7,792 nt of DNA from Planctomycetota bacterium (GCA_027623615.1 JAQBVH010000125.1:1-7792); one strand, 5' to 3'; counted from the stretch's first letter, positions 1 through 7,327 are shown. Numbers and translations: made by a program. Notes: generated by a model from the letters alone, not told the origin.

Positions 1-507
1 CCCGCGGGCGGGCACGAGCCGCTCCTCGGGTGCGAGCCGCGTCGCCCAGACCTCGCTGCCATCGTCCAGGGCGAGGGCGCGCACCACTCCGTCGTCGCCG
101 CCGACCAGCACCTGTCCGGCGTCGAGCACGGGCGCGAGCCGCGCCGCGGCCGGCAACAGGGTCGACCAGCGCAGCGCGCCGCTGCTCAGGTCGAAGCAGC
201 GCACCTGATCGTCGCTCGAGGAGGCCTGCACCACGACCTGGCCGTCGCAGACCGGCGCGTGCACCCGGTCGAAGGTCACGCGCGCGGTGATCGAGTCGAG
301 GCGCTGCCAGTAGCTGCCCCTGGCCGGCTGCCCCCACCCGGGGCGCGGCGCCGCGCCCTCGTAGCGCCAACGCTCCACGAGCGGGACCGCGAGGACGCTC
401 GCCGTGTACCCGCTGCGTCGACGATCGGCGCGATGGGTCGGCCAGCCGGGCTCTTCGGCGAGCGGCGCAGCTGTGCAACAAGCGAGCAGGACGGAGAGCA
501 GGGCCAT
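1..507 (-). CDS. Exported PQQ-like beta-propeller repeat protein, N-terminal part (runs off left edge)
   Basis: The visible 169 codons are open to base 1, so the C-terminus is missing. Residues 1-17 form a short hydrophobic export signal (MALLSVLLACCTAA), with no positive residue before the core. The cysteines at 10-11 only loosely resemble a lipobox, so secretion or lipidation is undecided. Residues 22-35 read WPTHRADRRRSGYT, matching the W-P-x-x-R-x-D...G opening common in secreted PQQ-type propellers. Two propeller blades follow: one around 87-117 with V-R-C-F-D-L-S-S-G-A-L-R-W, and one around 127-157 with V-R-A-L-A-L-D-D-G-S-E-V-W. These are the 'xALDxxTGxxxW' repeats of the PQQ_2/quinoprotein-like family. 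Such proteins are often structural or binding proteins without bound PQQ, so no enzyme activity is claimed. The start is fixed by an in-frame TAG four codons upstream (bases 517-519) and an AGGA site. The gene is divergent from the alcohol dehydrogenase. Confidence 0.85.
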   Translation of the reverse strand, partial: MALLSVLLACCTAAPLAEEPGWPTHRADRRRSGYTASVLAVPLVERWRYEGAAPRPGWGQPARGSYWQRLDSITARVTFDRVHAPVCDGQVVVQASSSDDQVRCFDLSSGALRWSTLLPAAARLAPVLDAGQVLVGGDDGVVRALALDDGSEVWATRLAPEERLVPARG

Positions 508-585
508 GGGACCATCCTACGTCCAGCCCTTGACCTGCCGCGATCTTCGCCCGGCGGGGCGCGCCTTGGACTACCCTCTGGCCCC
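508..585. other. Divergent intergenic spacer, presumed to hold two promoters
   Basis: These 78 bases separate the start codons of two divergent genes, so at least one promoter in each direction would be expected here. A TTGACC at 530-535 on the plus strand resembles a -35 box, but there is no AT-rich -10 at 16-18 bases downstream. On the minus strand TAGGAT (519-514) resembles a -10 but has no -35 partner. No operator palindrome stands out. The promoter role is inferred from gene layout only. Confidence 0.35.
515..518 (-). promoter_or_regulatory. Ribosome binding site (AGGA) of the beta-propeller gene
   Basis: On the minus strand AGGA lies 7 bases before the ATG at 507-505. It overlaps an in-frame TAG at 519-517, so translation cannot begin further upstream in this frame. 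This is the clearest Shine-Dalgarno-like site in the window; the other genes show little or none. Confidence 0.6.
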
Positions 586-1638
586 ATGCAGGCCATCACC
601 TTCCGCGGCATCCGCGACCTCGTCTGCTCGGAGGTCCCCGAGCCCCAGCTGCTCGACCCCCGCGACGTGATCGTCGCCGTCCACCTGACCGCGATCTGCG
701 GGTCGGACCTGCACCCTTATCGTGGGAGCGAGACCGGCCTCGACGTGGGCACGATCTTCGGCCACGAGTTCCTCGGCGAGGTGCTCGAGGTCGGCGCGGA
801 GGTCGCGAACTTTGCCGCGGGCGACCGCGTCGTCGCGCCCTTCACCACCAACTGCGGCAGCTGCTGGTACTGCGAGCAGGGGCTGACCGCGCGCTGCGAG
901 TCGAGCCAGCTGTTCGGGTGGGTCCAGGACGGTCAGGGCCTGCACGGCGCCCAGGCCGAGCGGGTGCGCGTCCCCCACGCCGACGCGACCCTGATGCGTG
1001 TGCCCCACGGCGCACGCGACGAGGAGGCGCTGTTCGCAGGCGACGTGCTCTCGACGGGCGCCTTCGTCACGGAGCTGGCGGAGGTCCGCGCCGGCTCCTC
1101 GGTCGCCGTGCTCGGCGCTGGCCCGGTCGGCCTGATGGCCTCGATCGCAGCGCGGGAGGCGGGCGCGCAGCTGGTGTACGTGCTCGACTCGGTGCCGGAG
1201 CGCCTCGCCCTCGCGGAGGGCTTCGGCGCGACGGGCCTCGACTACACCCTGGCCACCACCCGCGAGCGCATCCTCGACGAGACCGGCGGCCGCGGGGTCG
1301 ACGGGGTGCTCGAGTGCGTCGGCAGCCCCGGCGCCACGCGTCTGGCGTTCGACCTGGTGCGCTTCGGCGGCACGGTCGCGGCGGCCGGCGTGCACACCGA
1401 GGACACGTTCGCCTTCTCGCCGGTCGAGGCCTACGACAAGAACCTGACCTACCGCGCCGGTCGCTGCTCCGCGCGGCGGCTGATGGAGAAGACCCTGCCG
1501 CTGGTCGCCGGGAGGCGCTTCGACCTGGCCTCGATCATCTCCCACCGCCTGCCCCTGTCGGAGGGACCGGACGCCTACCGGCTCTTCGACGAGCGCCAGG
1601 AGGGCTGCACCAAGGTGCTGCTGCTCCCGAACGCCTGA
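586..1638 (+). CDS. Zinc-dependent, NAD-type medium-chain alcohol dehydrogenase
   Basis: This is a complete 350-residue cytoplasmic enzyme of the zinc MDR superfamily, expected to oxidise an alcohol (or reduce an aldehyde) with NAD(P). The N-terminal GroES-like catalytic domain spans about 1-150 and the Rossmann cofactor domain about 151-300. Catalytic zinc ligands are C38 in ICGSD and H60-E61 in the G-H-E-x2-G-x5-G-x2-V signature (59-73); D153 sits where several subfamilies place a further ligand. Four structural-zinc cysteines are present: C90, C93, C96 and C104. The nucleotide loop is GAGPVG at 177-182, and D201 at the end of the next strand favours NAD over NADP. The exact substrate is not readable; it resembles the formaldehyde/threonine-type branch. 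The ATG at 586 was chosen because family homology begins at MQAITFRG. The frame is open back to base 259, but that stretch overlaps the divergent propeller gene. No Shine-Dalgarno is evident. Confidence 0.93.
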   Translation: MQAITFRGIRDLVCSEVPEPQLLDPRDVIVAVHLTAICGSDLHPYRGSETGLDVGTIFGHEFLGEVLEVGAEVANFAAGDRVVAPFTTNCGSCWYCEQGLTARCESSQLFGWVQDGQGLHGAQAERVRVPHADATLMRVPHGARDEEALFAGDVLSTGAFVTELAEVRAGSSVAVLGAGPVGLMASIAAREAGAQLVYVLDSVPERLALAEGFGATGLDYTLATTRERILDETGGRGVDGVLECVGSPGATRLAFDLVRFGGTVAAAGVHTEDTFAFSPVEAYDKNLTYRAGRCSARRLMEKTLPLVAGRRFDLASIISHRLPLSEGPDAYRLFDERQEGCTKVLLLPNA

Positions 1639-1678
1639 CTGGACCTCAACGCCTGACTGGCCTGACCGGGCCTCACTG
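1630..1678. repeat. Short tandem/direct repeat at the convergent gene junction
   Basis: The 13-mer aacgcctgactgg occurs at 1630-1642 and again at 1648-1660. Degenerate 9-base relatives continue at 1660-1668 (gcctgaccg) and 1670-1678 (gcctcactg). The first copy contains the stop codon of the dehydrogenase and the last contains the complementary stop of the TPR gene. On the plus strand the repeats give three in-frame TGA codons (1636, 1654, 1663). A 5-base inverted pair, ctggc 1657-1661 with gccag 1678-1682, is too weak, and lacks a T run, to be called a terminator. Confidence 0.6.
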
Positions 1679-3781
1679 CCAGCCGAGCCGCTCGATGACC
1701 TCCGGGTCCGCGAGGGCCGGCCCGAGGTCTTCGTCCTGGAGCAGCTCCTCGGGCTCCCAGCCGAGCTCGAGGCAGGCCTCGACCGCGGAAGCCGTGCGCC
1801 GCGCATTGCCCAGGTGGGCGCGCAGGAGCAGCACGTGGAACGGGTCGACGCCAGGCTTGACCAGGAAGCCGCGCGCTTCCTTGGCGCGACCGGTGCGGAC
1901 CATCGCGCGCAGCATGGCCTCCTGGAGCGCCCAGGTGTAGCCGGACTCCTCGAGCCGCGTCGCGAAGAGGTCCGCCTTGCCGAGCAGCTCCGCGGCCTGC
2001 TCCTCCTCGCCGCGCAGCCAGTGGGCGTAGCCCTGCCAGGCGCCCAGCTCCGCGTCGTTCGGATGATCGGCCCGGCGCAGCTCGACGCCGGCGAGCAAGG
2101 CCTCGGCATCCTCGCTCCAGTAGCAGCTGTCGAGGATCCACTCCCAGGCCCGCTCGGTCGGCTCGAGGGTGTAGGCGGCGCCGACCTTGCCGGCCCGGAT
2201 CAGGTTCTCGACCCGCATCTCGAGCACAGTGTCCAGGTCCTCGTCAGCGCTGGCCAGCTGCATGGCCTTGGCGAAGTGTTCCTCGGAGGTCCCGTAGTCC
2301 CCACGCAGGCACGTGCGACGACCGCGATGGAAGGCGGGTCGGTAGTCGCGCGGGTGGTCCGCGGCGTGGCGCGCGGCCAGGGCCTCGAACGGCTCGTCCC
2401 CCTCCTCGCCGGCGTCGATCTCCCAGGCCAGGTAGTCGAAGGCAAAGTGGGCGTCGTCCGGGACCTGCGCATAGGCCCAGACCGGATCGTCGTCCCAGAC
2501 GCCGCCGTAGGTCAGGATGTTGCCGAGGTAGATCTCGCGCTCGCCTGCGGGCACGTCCGGGAGCACACCCACCAGGATCTGCGCCGCGGCGCGGAAGTTC
2601 TCCTCGGCGGCCTCGGCCTCGGCCAGGTAGTACTCGACGTTGGTGTCCTCGGGGGCGAGGGCGTCGAGCTGCGCGCAGCAGAAGCGCAGCGCGGCGAGCG
2701 CCTCGACCTCGAGCAGGTAACCGGCCAGGGCGTCGAACCATCCGCGCACGTCCGGGAAGGCGGCCAGGCGGCGCAGCAGCTCCTCGTCGTGGCCATTGCC
2801 GTGCAGGCGCATCAGCTCGCCGAGCGCGTCGAGCGACCCGGGGTTGTCCTCCAGGGCCCGCAAGAGCACGGGGAAGGCCTCCTCCTCCCGGTCGAGTTCG
2901 ATCAAGAGGAAGCCGACGCTCGCATCGGTGTCGGCGTCCGTCCCCAGGATGGCCTGGTAGCGCTCGGCGGAGGCGAGGGCTTCGGGGTAGCGCTCGAGCG
3001 CGGAGAGCACCGTGGCGCGCAGAATGTGCACGAGGGGCGTGGTGTCCGAGAGGGCCTGGGCGCGGTCGAGCCCGACGAGGGCGGACTCGTACTCCTCGAG
3101 CAGCGTCTCGAGCGCCGCGCGTTGTACCCAGTAGACCGCCTTCAGGGAGTCCGGGACCTCGAGCTCGCCGAGCTGTTCGATCAGCCGCTGCGCGGAGGTG
3201 TAGTCATCCGCGACCAGGGCCGCGTCGAACTGCTGCATGACCTCGATGAACTGCAGGAGGTCCCCGCTCGAATCGTGGACGGCCGCGGCCATCAGCGTGG
3301 AGGCGCGCAGGCCCAGGTCGAGGTCCATCCAGTCGTAGGTGCGCCAGCGAGCATCCTCTCCACGCACCAGCCACCAACGCAGGATCGTCCAGACCTCGAG
3401 GTCGGGGTCCATCACGCGGATGATCACGCGCGTGGTGCCGTCCGACTCCGGTTCGACCGAGCGCAGCTCGAGCCGCTCCGTCAGGTGATCGAAGTCGCCG
3501 CCGGTGAAGCCCGCGATCAGCCCCATGCGCAGACCGAGCATGAAGCCAGGCGGCATGTCGACGCCGAGGGTCTCCATCTCGTCGGCGAGATGGTCGAAGT
3601 CGAGGCAGGTCGAGATGAGCTCGGTGTCCCGCTCCTCGATGCCCTTGGTGAGCTGGTCGAAGAAGGACTGGACCTCTTCGTGAAGCGCGGTGTCGTCCTG
3701 GGGAGACGCGGCGAGCAGCGGCGAAGCGAGGGCGAGCAGGAGCAGGAGCAGCGGCTGGAGCGTGCGCATGGCGCACATCAT
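1673..3781 (-). CDS. Secreted tetratricopeptide-repeat protein with an unclassified N-terminal domain
   Basis: This 702-residue protein has a strong Sec signal: after MMCAMRTLQP comes a six-leucine core, with likely cleavage near residue 25 (LLAA/SP). Residues 30-165 form a mixed alpha/beta domain ending in strands rich in W and acidic residues (WTILRWWLV, WRTYDWMDLDLGL). It is faintly NTF2-like, but I cannot assign a family. From about 180 to 700 the chain is helical and acidic with TPR-like pairs, for example 214-245, 248-278 and 286-311 (EEAFPVLLRALEDNPGSLDAL), then 380-405, 480-510 and 575-605. This suggests a periplasmic or surface scaffold; no catalytic motif was seen. ATG codons at 3781, 3778 and 3769 are possible starts. 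A GGGGGGG run touches the first and lies 12 bases from the third, so 3769 (MRTLQPLL) is a fair alternative. The gene follows the AI-2E gene by 38 bases and ends tail-to-tail with the dehydrogenase, 34 bases apart. Confidence 0.85.
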   Translation of the reverse strand: MMCAMRTLQPLLLLLLALASPLLAASPQDDTALHEEVQSFFDQLTKGIEERDTELISTCLDFDHLADEMETLGVDMPPGFMLGLRMGLIAGFTGGDFDHLTERLELRSVEPESDGTTRVIIRVMDPDLEVWTILRWWLVRGEDARWRTYDWMDLDLGLRASTLMAAAVHDSSGDLLQFIEVMQQFDAALVADDYTSAQRLIEQLGELEVPDSLKAVYWVQRAALETLLEEYESALVGLDRAQALSDTTPLVHILRATVLSALERYPEALASAERYQAILGTDADTDASVGFLLIELDREEEAFPVLLRALEDNPGSLDALGELMRLHGNGHDEELLRRLAAFPDVRGWFDALAGYLLEVEALAALRFCCAQLDALAPEDTNVEYYLAEAEAAEENFRAAAQILVGVLPDVPAGEREIYLGNILTYGGVWDDDPVWAYAQVPDDAHFAFDYLAWEIDAGEEGDEPFEALAARHAADHPRDYRPAFHRGRRTCLRGDYGTSEEHFAKAMQLASADEDLDTVLEMRVENLIRAGKVGAAYTLEPTERAWEWILDSCYWSEDAEALLAGVELRRADHPNDAELGAWQGYAHWLRGEEEQAAELLGKADLFATRLEESGYTWALQEAMLRAMVRTGRAKEARGFLVKPGVDPFHVLLLRAHLGNARRTASAVEACLELGWEPEELLQDEDLGPALADPEVIERLGWQ

Positions 3782-3819
3782 CCCCCCCGCTGCCCGCTCG
3801 CGCCAGCCGCGGCGCGGGG

Positions 3820-4830
3820 TCAGGACCCCGCTGGATCCGGGTCTGGCTCGGTCACCGGGTCCTCGGACATCCGGCCTGCCATCAGCTCCGCGACGGGGCG
3901 CGTCTCCGGCAGCTTGTCGAGCAGGATACGTACGACGGCGGTGATGGGCGTCGCCAGGAGGGTGCCCACGAAGCCCCAGATCATGCCCCAGAAGATCAGT
4001 GCGAGCAGGATCGTGACCGGGTGCAGGTCCATCGAGTCGCCGAGCATGCGCGGCTCGAGCAGGTTGCCGACCGAGAACTGGATCACCCCAGGGATCAGGA
4101 TCGCGCCGACCTGCTGGTACAGCTCATAGTCCCCGCCGAGCACGATCGGAAGCGGCATCACGGTCGCGATGATCGAGCCGATGCTCGGGATGAAGTTGAG
4201 CAGGAACGCGAGCAGGCCGAACACGATCGCCATCTCGATCCCGAGCAGCATGAGGACGAGCCAGGTCAAGACGCCGGTGATGCTCGACACGACCACCTTG
4301 GTCATGACGTAGCCCTTGATGCGCTGCTCCACGTCCCCGAGCGTGCCGGAGTAGGCCCTGCCCGAGACGAGGAACATCATGAAGATCATCACGAGCACGA
4401 GCTGGGAGAGGATCCCCAGCAACCCGTTCGCCACGCCTGACGCGATCGAGTTGACCTGGGTCGGAGTGATCTTCAGGTCGGTCAGCGCCTCCTTGTTCAG
4501 GCCGAGCTTGGGCGCCCACGCGTCGCGCAGCCCGATGAACCGCTCGACGTAGACCTGGACGTCGAGCTGCGCCACGGACTGGGCGACCAGCGCGCCGAGC
4601 AGCCCGGCGATCACCAGCCCGAGCACCCCTGTCAGGAAGAGCGCCAGGAGCCGGGGCAGCTTCAGCTTCCGGTGCAGCGCCTCGACGACCGGCGTCAGCA
4701 CCACCGTGAAGAAGAAGGCCAGCATGAACGGCACCATGACCGGCGTGAGCCAGTTCAGGGCCGCCCCGAGCGTCACGGCCGCGATGGTCAGCAGGCTGAA
4801 CGTCTGTATGCGCTGGTGGTGGGGCTCCAT
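3820..4830 (-). CDS. AI-2E family (PF01594) integral membrane transporter
   Basis: This 336-residue inner-membrane protein belongs to the AI-2E/UPF0118 family, which includes TqsA (autoinducer-2 exporter), PerM and some sodium/proton antiporters; the substrate here cannot be read. Hydrophobic segments lie at about 10-28, 30-48, 60-82, 136-156, 178-196, 199-230, 241-256 and 272-300. The family layout is clear: paired N-terminal helices, a polar extracytoplasmic stretch (85-130), the FLLNFIPSIGSIIA core at 209-222, and the C-terminal block GNLLEPRMLG (255-264) followed by D-L-H-P (268-271) and FWGMIWGFVGTLLATPITA (280-298). The tail is acidic and proline-rich. The ATG at 4830 was chosen because family similarity starts there. 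A GTG at 4899 would add 23 residues of proline-rich sequence without family character. No Shine-Dalgarno precedes the ATG. It sits between two genes for exported proteins in the same orientation. Confidence 0.92.
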   Translation of the reverse strand: MEPHHQRIQTFSLLTIAAVTLGAALNWLTPVMVPFMLAFFFTVVLTPVVEALHRKLKLPRLLALFLTGVLGLVIAGLLGALVAQSVAQLDVQVYVERFIGLRDAWAPKLGLNKEALTDLKITPTQVNSIASGVANGLLGILSQLVLVMIFMMFLVSGRAYSGTLGDVEQRIKGYVMTKVVVSSITGVLTWLVLMLLGIEMAIVFGLLAFLLNFIPSIGSIIATVMPLPIVLGGDYELYQQVGAILIPGVIQFSVGNLLEPRMLGDSMDLHPVTILLALIFWGMIWGFVGTLLATPITAVVRILLDKLPETRPVAELMAGRMSEDPVTEPDPDPAGS

Positions 4831-4924
4831 GGGCGGTGCGGGGTGGAGGTGGCACGGACCGCCGGAACGTAGCGATCCAGGGGGGCGGATGGAAGCCACG
4901 CCTACCCGCCGCCGCCCTGCCCCT
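4831..4924. other. Gap between toroid-protein and AI-2E genes
   Basis: These 94 bases lie between the stop of the toroid protein and the preferred ATG of the AI-2E gene. No promoter or hairpin stands out. The AI-2E frame is open through 4899, where a GTG codon could start a longer form and leave only 25 bases between the genes. The proximity favours co-transcription. Confidence 0.4.
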
Positions 4925-7327
4925 TCAGCGCACCCTCAGGAATTCCACCTCGGCGAAGCCTACTGCGCTCTTGCCGAGCTCGCCCTGGTGCGCCGTGAGG
5001 ATGCGCAGCTCGAGCTCGCGCACGCGCTGGTCCTTGGGGAAGACCAGCGCCGTCTTGCACATGGGGTCGGGGTCCATCTGGACCTCGTAGCGCTCCTTGC
5101 CGTTCACGATCACCTCGACCGTGGAGGGCTGGGGCGCCCCGGCTTGGCTCTGACGCGGGTGGGCGTGGGAGAGCAGGAGCGTGCTGCCCTTCACCGGCCG
5201 CGTGACCGCGAGCCGCAGCCAGGGGTGGGCATCGTTCGGATTGCAGTGCCAGCGGGACTCCTGGGACCCGTCCACCGCCATCTGAGGCAGCTGGTTGCCC
5301 GCCTGGCTCGAGCTGGTGGCGACCACCTCGATGCCGTGGAACAGGCTCTCGGTGCGCTGACCGGCGTAGCCGAGCTGCTCGGGCCGGAGCACGTCCCCCA
5401 CCTGCACCGTCAGCACGGGCGCCGCGAGCTCCTCGCGGCCCGGCACGAGGCCCTCCTCCGCAGCCGGCACGCGCACGGCGACGTCCGCGTAGAGCTCCCA
5501 GTCGCCCGAGCGTGGGAACTCGTGCTGGATGCCGTAGCGCTGATCGCGGGACGGCTGCTCGCCGTTGCCCTGCGCCACGCCGATCTGCGCGAACTCCCCC
5601 TCGCCCTTCGGTCGCGCGAAGTAGGTGACCTGCTCGACGCGCGGCCCCTTGCCCTCGTCGCCGGGGAACTCGAGGCGCGCGCGCTCTGCGTCCGAGAAGC
5701 CGAGGATCCAGATGCCCTTGCGCTGCTTGCCGCTCGCCGCGAGCTGCACGCGCGCCTGCGGGTCGTCGGTCGCCCAGCGATCCGCCACGACCTTGATGGT
5801 CTTCTCCCCCGTCGAGGGCGCGCTCGCCCGCCGCAGGAAGAGCAGCGCCAGGATCGTGTCGACGTAGTTCTCGCCCCCGGACCACCCGCCGCTGCCTTGC
5901 TGGGCCTTGACCAACCATTGGGCGCCGTCCCAGTACCAGTTCAGCCCGCCGACGTGCTCGAGGTCGAGGATGCTCCCCACCCGCTCCATCCCATAGATGA
6001 AGAAGTAGTGGTGCGCGTTGCCATGGCCGGGGTTGCCGCCCCAGTCCATGTTCTCAGCGAGCCAGGCGAGCCCGGCCCGTTTGGCCCGCATTGCCTCGCT
6101 GCGGTACTTGCCGGGGAGCTCGCCGCCCAGGTTCTGCCGGCAGATCTCGATGATGCTGACCCCGGCGGTGGTCATCGAGCCGGTGGCGTGACCATGCGGC
6201 CGGTAGCTGAACCCGGCGCCCGGGCCGAGGCTGGGTCCGGTGGTCGGCGCGGCCCGACCCTCGATGCCCTCGAAGCAGCGCAGCGTGCCCTCGAGCAGCC
6301 GCGTCCAGACGCGCTGCGGCACGGGGACGCCGACCGTCTCACAGGCGCGCAGGGCCAGCGCCACGTAGAGCGTGTTCGACAGGTCGTGGGGCAGCACGTT
6401 GCCGCCCGGGTGGACCGGATAGGCCCAGAGCCCCGAGCCCTCCTGGAAGTCGATCAGGTCATCCAGGCGCCCCTCGATGACCGACTCGAGCGCGGGGTCC
6501 TGCAGGGTGCACAGGAACAGCAGCTCGCAGGCGACCGAGTACGTGTAGTGCGTCGGGTTGGCGAGCACGAACGCCTTCGCCCGCTGCACGGCCGGGTGGG
6601 CGACCGGGACGCCGCTCTTCAACAGGCAGTAGGCGGAGTAGGCGGTCAAGCCGTCCCCGTAGCCGCCGTAGCCGGGCCAGGACCCGTCGAGGAGCTGGTG
6701 CCGCAGCAGCATCTGCACTCCCCGGTCGATCGCGCCGTCGATCGCAGCCTGGGGAATCTTCGACCAGCCCGCGAGCTGGTAGCCCCAACCGCCGCCGCCG
6801 TTGGCCACCTCGACCAGGAGGTGATTGACGCCCTCCCGCAGGGAAAGATTCAGGCTGTGGTCGCTGACGTTGAGGCCGCGCGCCACGGCCTTGTCGATGA
6901 GCAGCTCTCCGTTGAGCCAGAAGCGGATGCCGTCGTCGGAGCCCGTGCGCACCGCCAGATCGAGCGGCCGCGGGCACGTGATCGTGCGGTAGACGTAGGC
7001 CACCGCGTTCTCGTGCCAGCCCTGCACGCTCACCGGCGCGTCGAGCACCTTGGCGAACTCGATCGCCCCGACGTCGAGCTTGCCCGCGCTGTCACCGAGC
7101 TCCTTCCAGTGGAGCTCGACCGCGCCCTTGCCCGGGTGATCGCGGGCGAGGTCCATGCCGGGGCCGTCGACACCGAGGAACTTCAGCTCGCGCTCGACCG
7201 ATTGCACGGTCGCCACATCGTTCACCCCTTGGGGGTGATCGAAGGGACCGATCGTCCACCAGCTACCCCACTCCTGGGCGGCAGCGGTCGAGGTGAGGGC
7301 GAAGAGGGTGAGGAGGAGGTGCTTCAA
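4925..7327 (-). CDS. Secreted multidomain protein: PA14-like, squalene-cyclase-type toroid, discoidin-like C-terminus
   Basis: 800 residues. A Sec signal (MKHLLLTLFALTSTAAA) is likely cleaved before Q18. Residues 20-190 look like a PA14/jelly-roll sandwich: WWTIGPFDHP at 23-32, then RTGSDDGIRFWLNGELL (127-143) and a closing strand VNHLLVEVANGG. Residues 195-500 form an alpha-toroid of the prenyltransferase/squalene-oxidase-repeat type with three QW-like motifs: R202-G203...Q211-LLD-G-S-W217, L291-I...Q295-EGS-G-L-W301, and W471-L...Q476-QGS-G-G-W482. The catalytic DxDD of squalene-hopene cyclase is absent, so a binding or structural role is more likely than cyclisation. Residues 505-640 look beta-rich. 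Residues 660-800 resemble an F5/8-type-C (discoidin) domain, with AVDGSQESRWH at 684-694 and a closing VGFAEVEFLRV. Translation starts at TTG 7327-7325, overlapping the DUF1501 stop as TTGA; the signal peptide directly after it supports this start. Ligand unknown; surface polymer or glycan binding is an inference. Confidence 0.88.
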   Translation of the reverse strand: MKHLLLTLFALTSTAAAQEWGSWWTIGPFDHPQGVNDVATVQSVERELKFLGVDGPGMDLARDHPGKGAVELHWKELGDSAGKLDVGAIEFAKVLDAPVSVQGWHENAVAYVYRTITCPRPLDLAVRTGSDDGIRFWLNGELLIDKAVARGLNVSDHSLNLSLREGVNHLLVEVANGGGGWGYQLAGWSKIPQAAIDGAIDRGVQMLLRHQLLDGSWPGYGGYGDGLTAYSAYCLLKSGVPVAHPAVQRAKAFVLANPTHYTYSVACELLFLCTLQDPALESVIEGRLDDLIDFQEGSGLWAYPVHPGGNVLPHDLSNTLYVALALRACETVGVPVPQRVWTRLLEGTLRCFEGIEGRAAPTTGPSLGPGAGFSYRPHGHATGSMTTAGVSIIEICRQNLGGELPGKYRSEAMRAKRAGLAWLAENMDWGGNPGHGNAHHYFFIYGMERVGSILDLEHVGGLNWYWDGAQWLVKAQQGSGGWSGGENYVDTILALLFLRRASAPSTGEKTIKVVADRWATDDPQARVQLAASGKQRKGIWILGFSDAERARLEFPGDEGKGPRVEQVTYFARPKGEGEFAQIGVAQGNGEQPSRDQRYGIQHEFPRSGDWELYADVAVRVPAAEEGLVPGREELAAPVLTVQVGDVLRPEQLGYAGQRTESLFHGIEVVATSSSQAGNQLPQMAVDGSQESRWHCNPNDAHPWLRLAVTRPVKGSTLLLSHAHPRQSQAGAPQPSTVEVIVNGKERYEVQMDPDPMCKTALVFPKDQRVRELELRILTAHQGELGKSAVGFAEVEFLRVR
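7324..7327 (-). promoter_or_regulatory. TTGA stop-start overlap between DUF1501 and toroid-protein genes
   Basis: The TTG start (7327-7325) and the TGA stop of the upstream gene (7326-7324) share two bases. There is no clear Shine-Dalgarno before the TTG. Together these suggest translational coupling, with ribosomes terminating on the first gene re-initiating on the second. Confidence 0.65.

Noticed and set aside
30..290. Arg/Ala/Pro-rich 86-codon open frame on the plus strand
   Set aside because: It is the antisense shadow of the propeller gene and has no recognisable character.
478..507. Lipoprotein signal on the propeller protein
   Set aside because: The L-L-A-C stretch is a poor lipobox (leucine at -2) and the n-region lacks positive charge, so only a general export signal is claimed.
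530..577. Sigma-70 type promoter for the dehydrogenase from TTGACC
   Set aside because: No AT-rich -10 element lies at acceptable spacing; the sequence there is GC only.
259..585. Possible N-terminal extension of the alcohol dehydrogenase
   Set aside because: The frame is open, but the residues match no dehydrogenase family and the stretch is the antisense of the propeller gene's start region.
1657..1682. Rho-independent terminator between the convergent genes
   Set aside because: Only a 5-base stem with a 16-base loop and no T run on either side.
571..2109. A 512-codon minus-strand open frame opposite the dehydrogenase
   Set aside because: It overlaps both the well-supported dehydrogenase and the end of the TPR gene in another frame, and has Arg/Ala/Ser-rich shadow composition.
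3731..3756. Apparent agcagg triplet-type repeat
   Set aside because: It simply encodes the poly-leucine core of the TPR protein's signal peptide with alternating CTG/CTC codons.
1814..4129. A 771-codon plus-strand open frame opposite the TPR and AI-2E genes
   Set aside because: It spans two unrelated genes and their gap, has shadow-like composition and shows no family motif.
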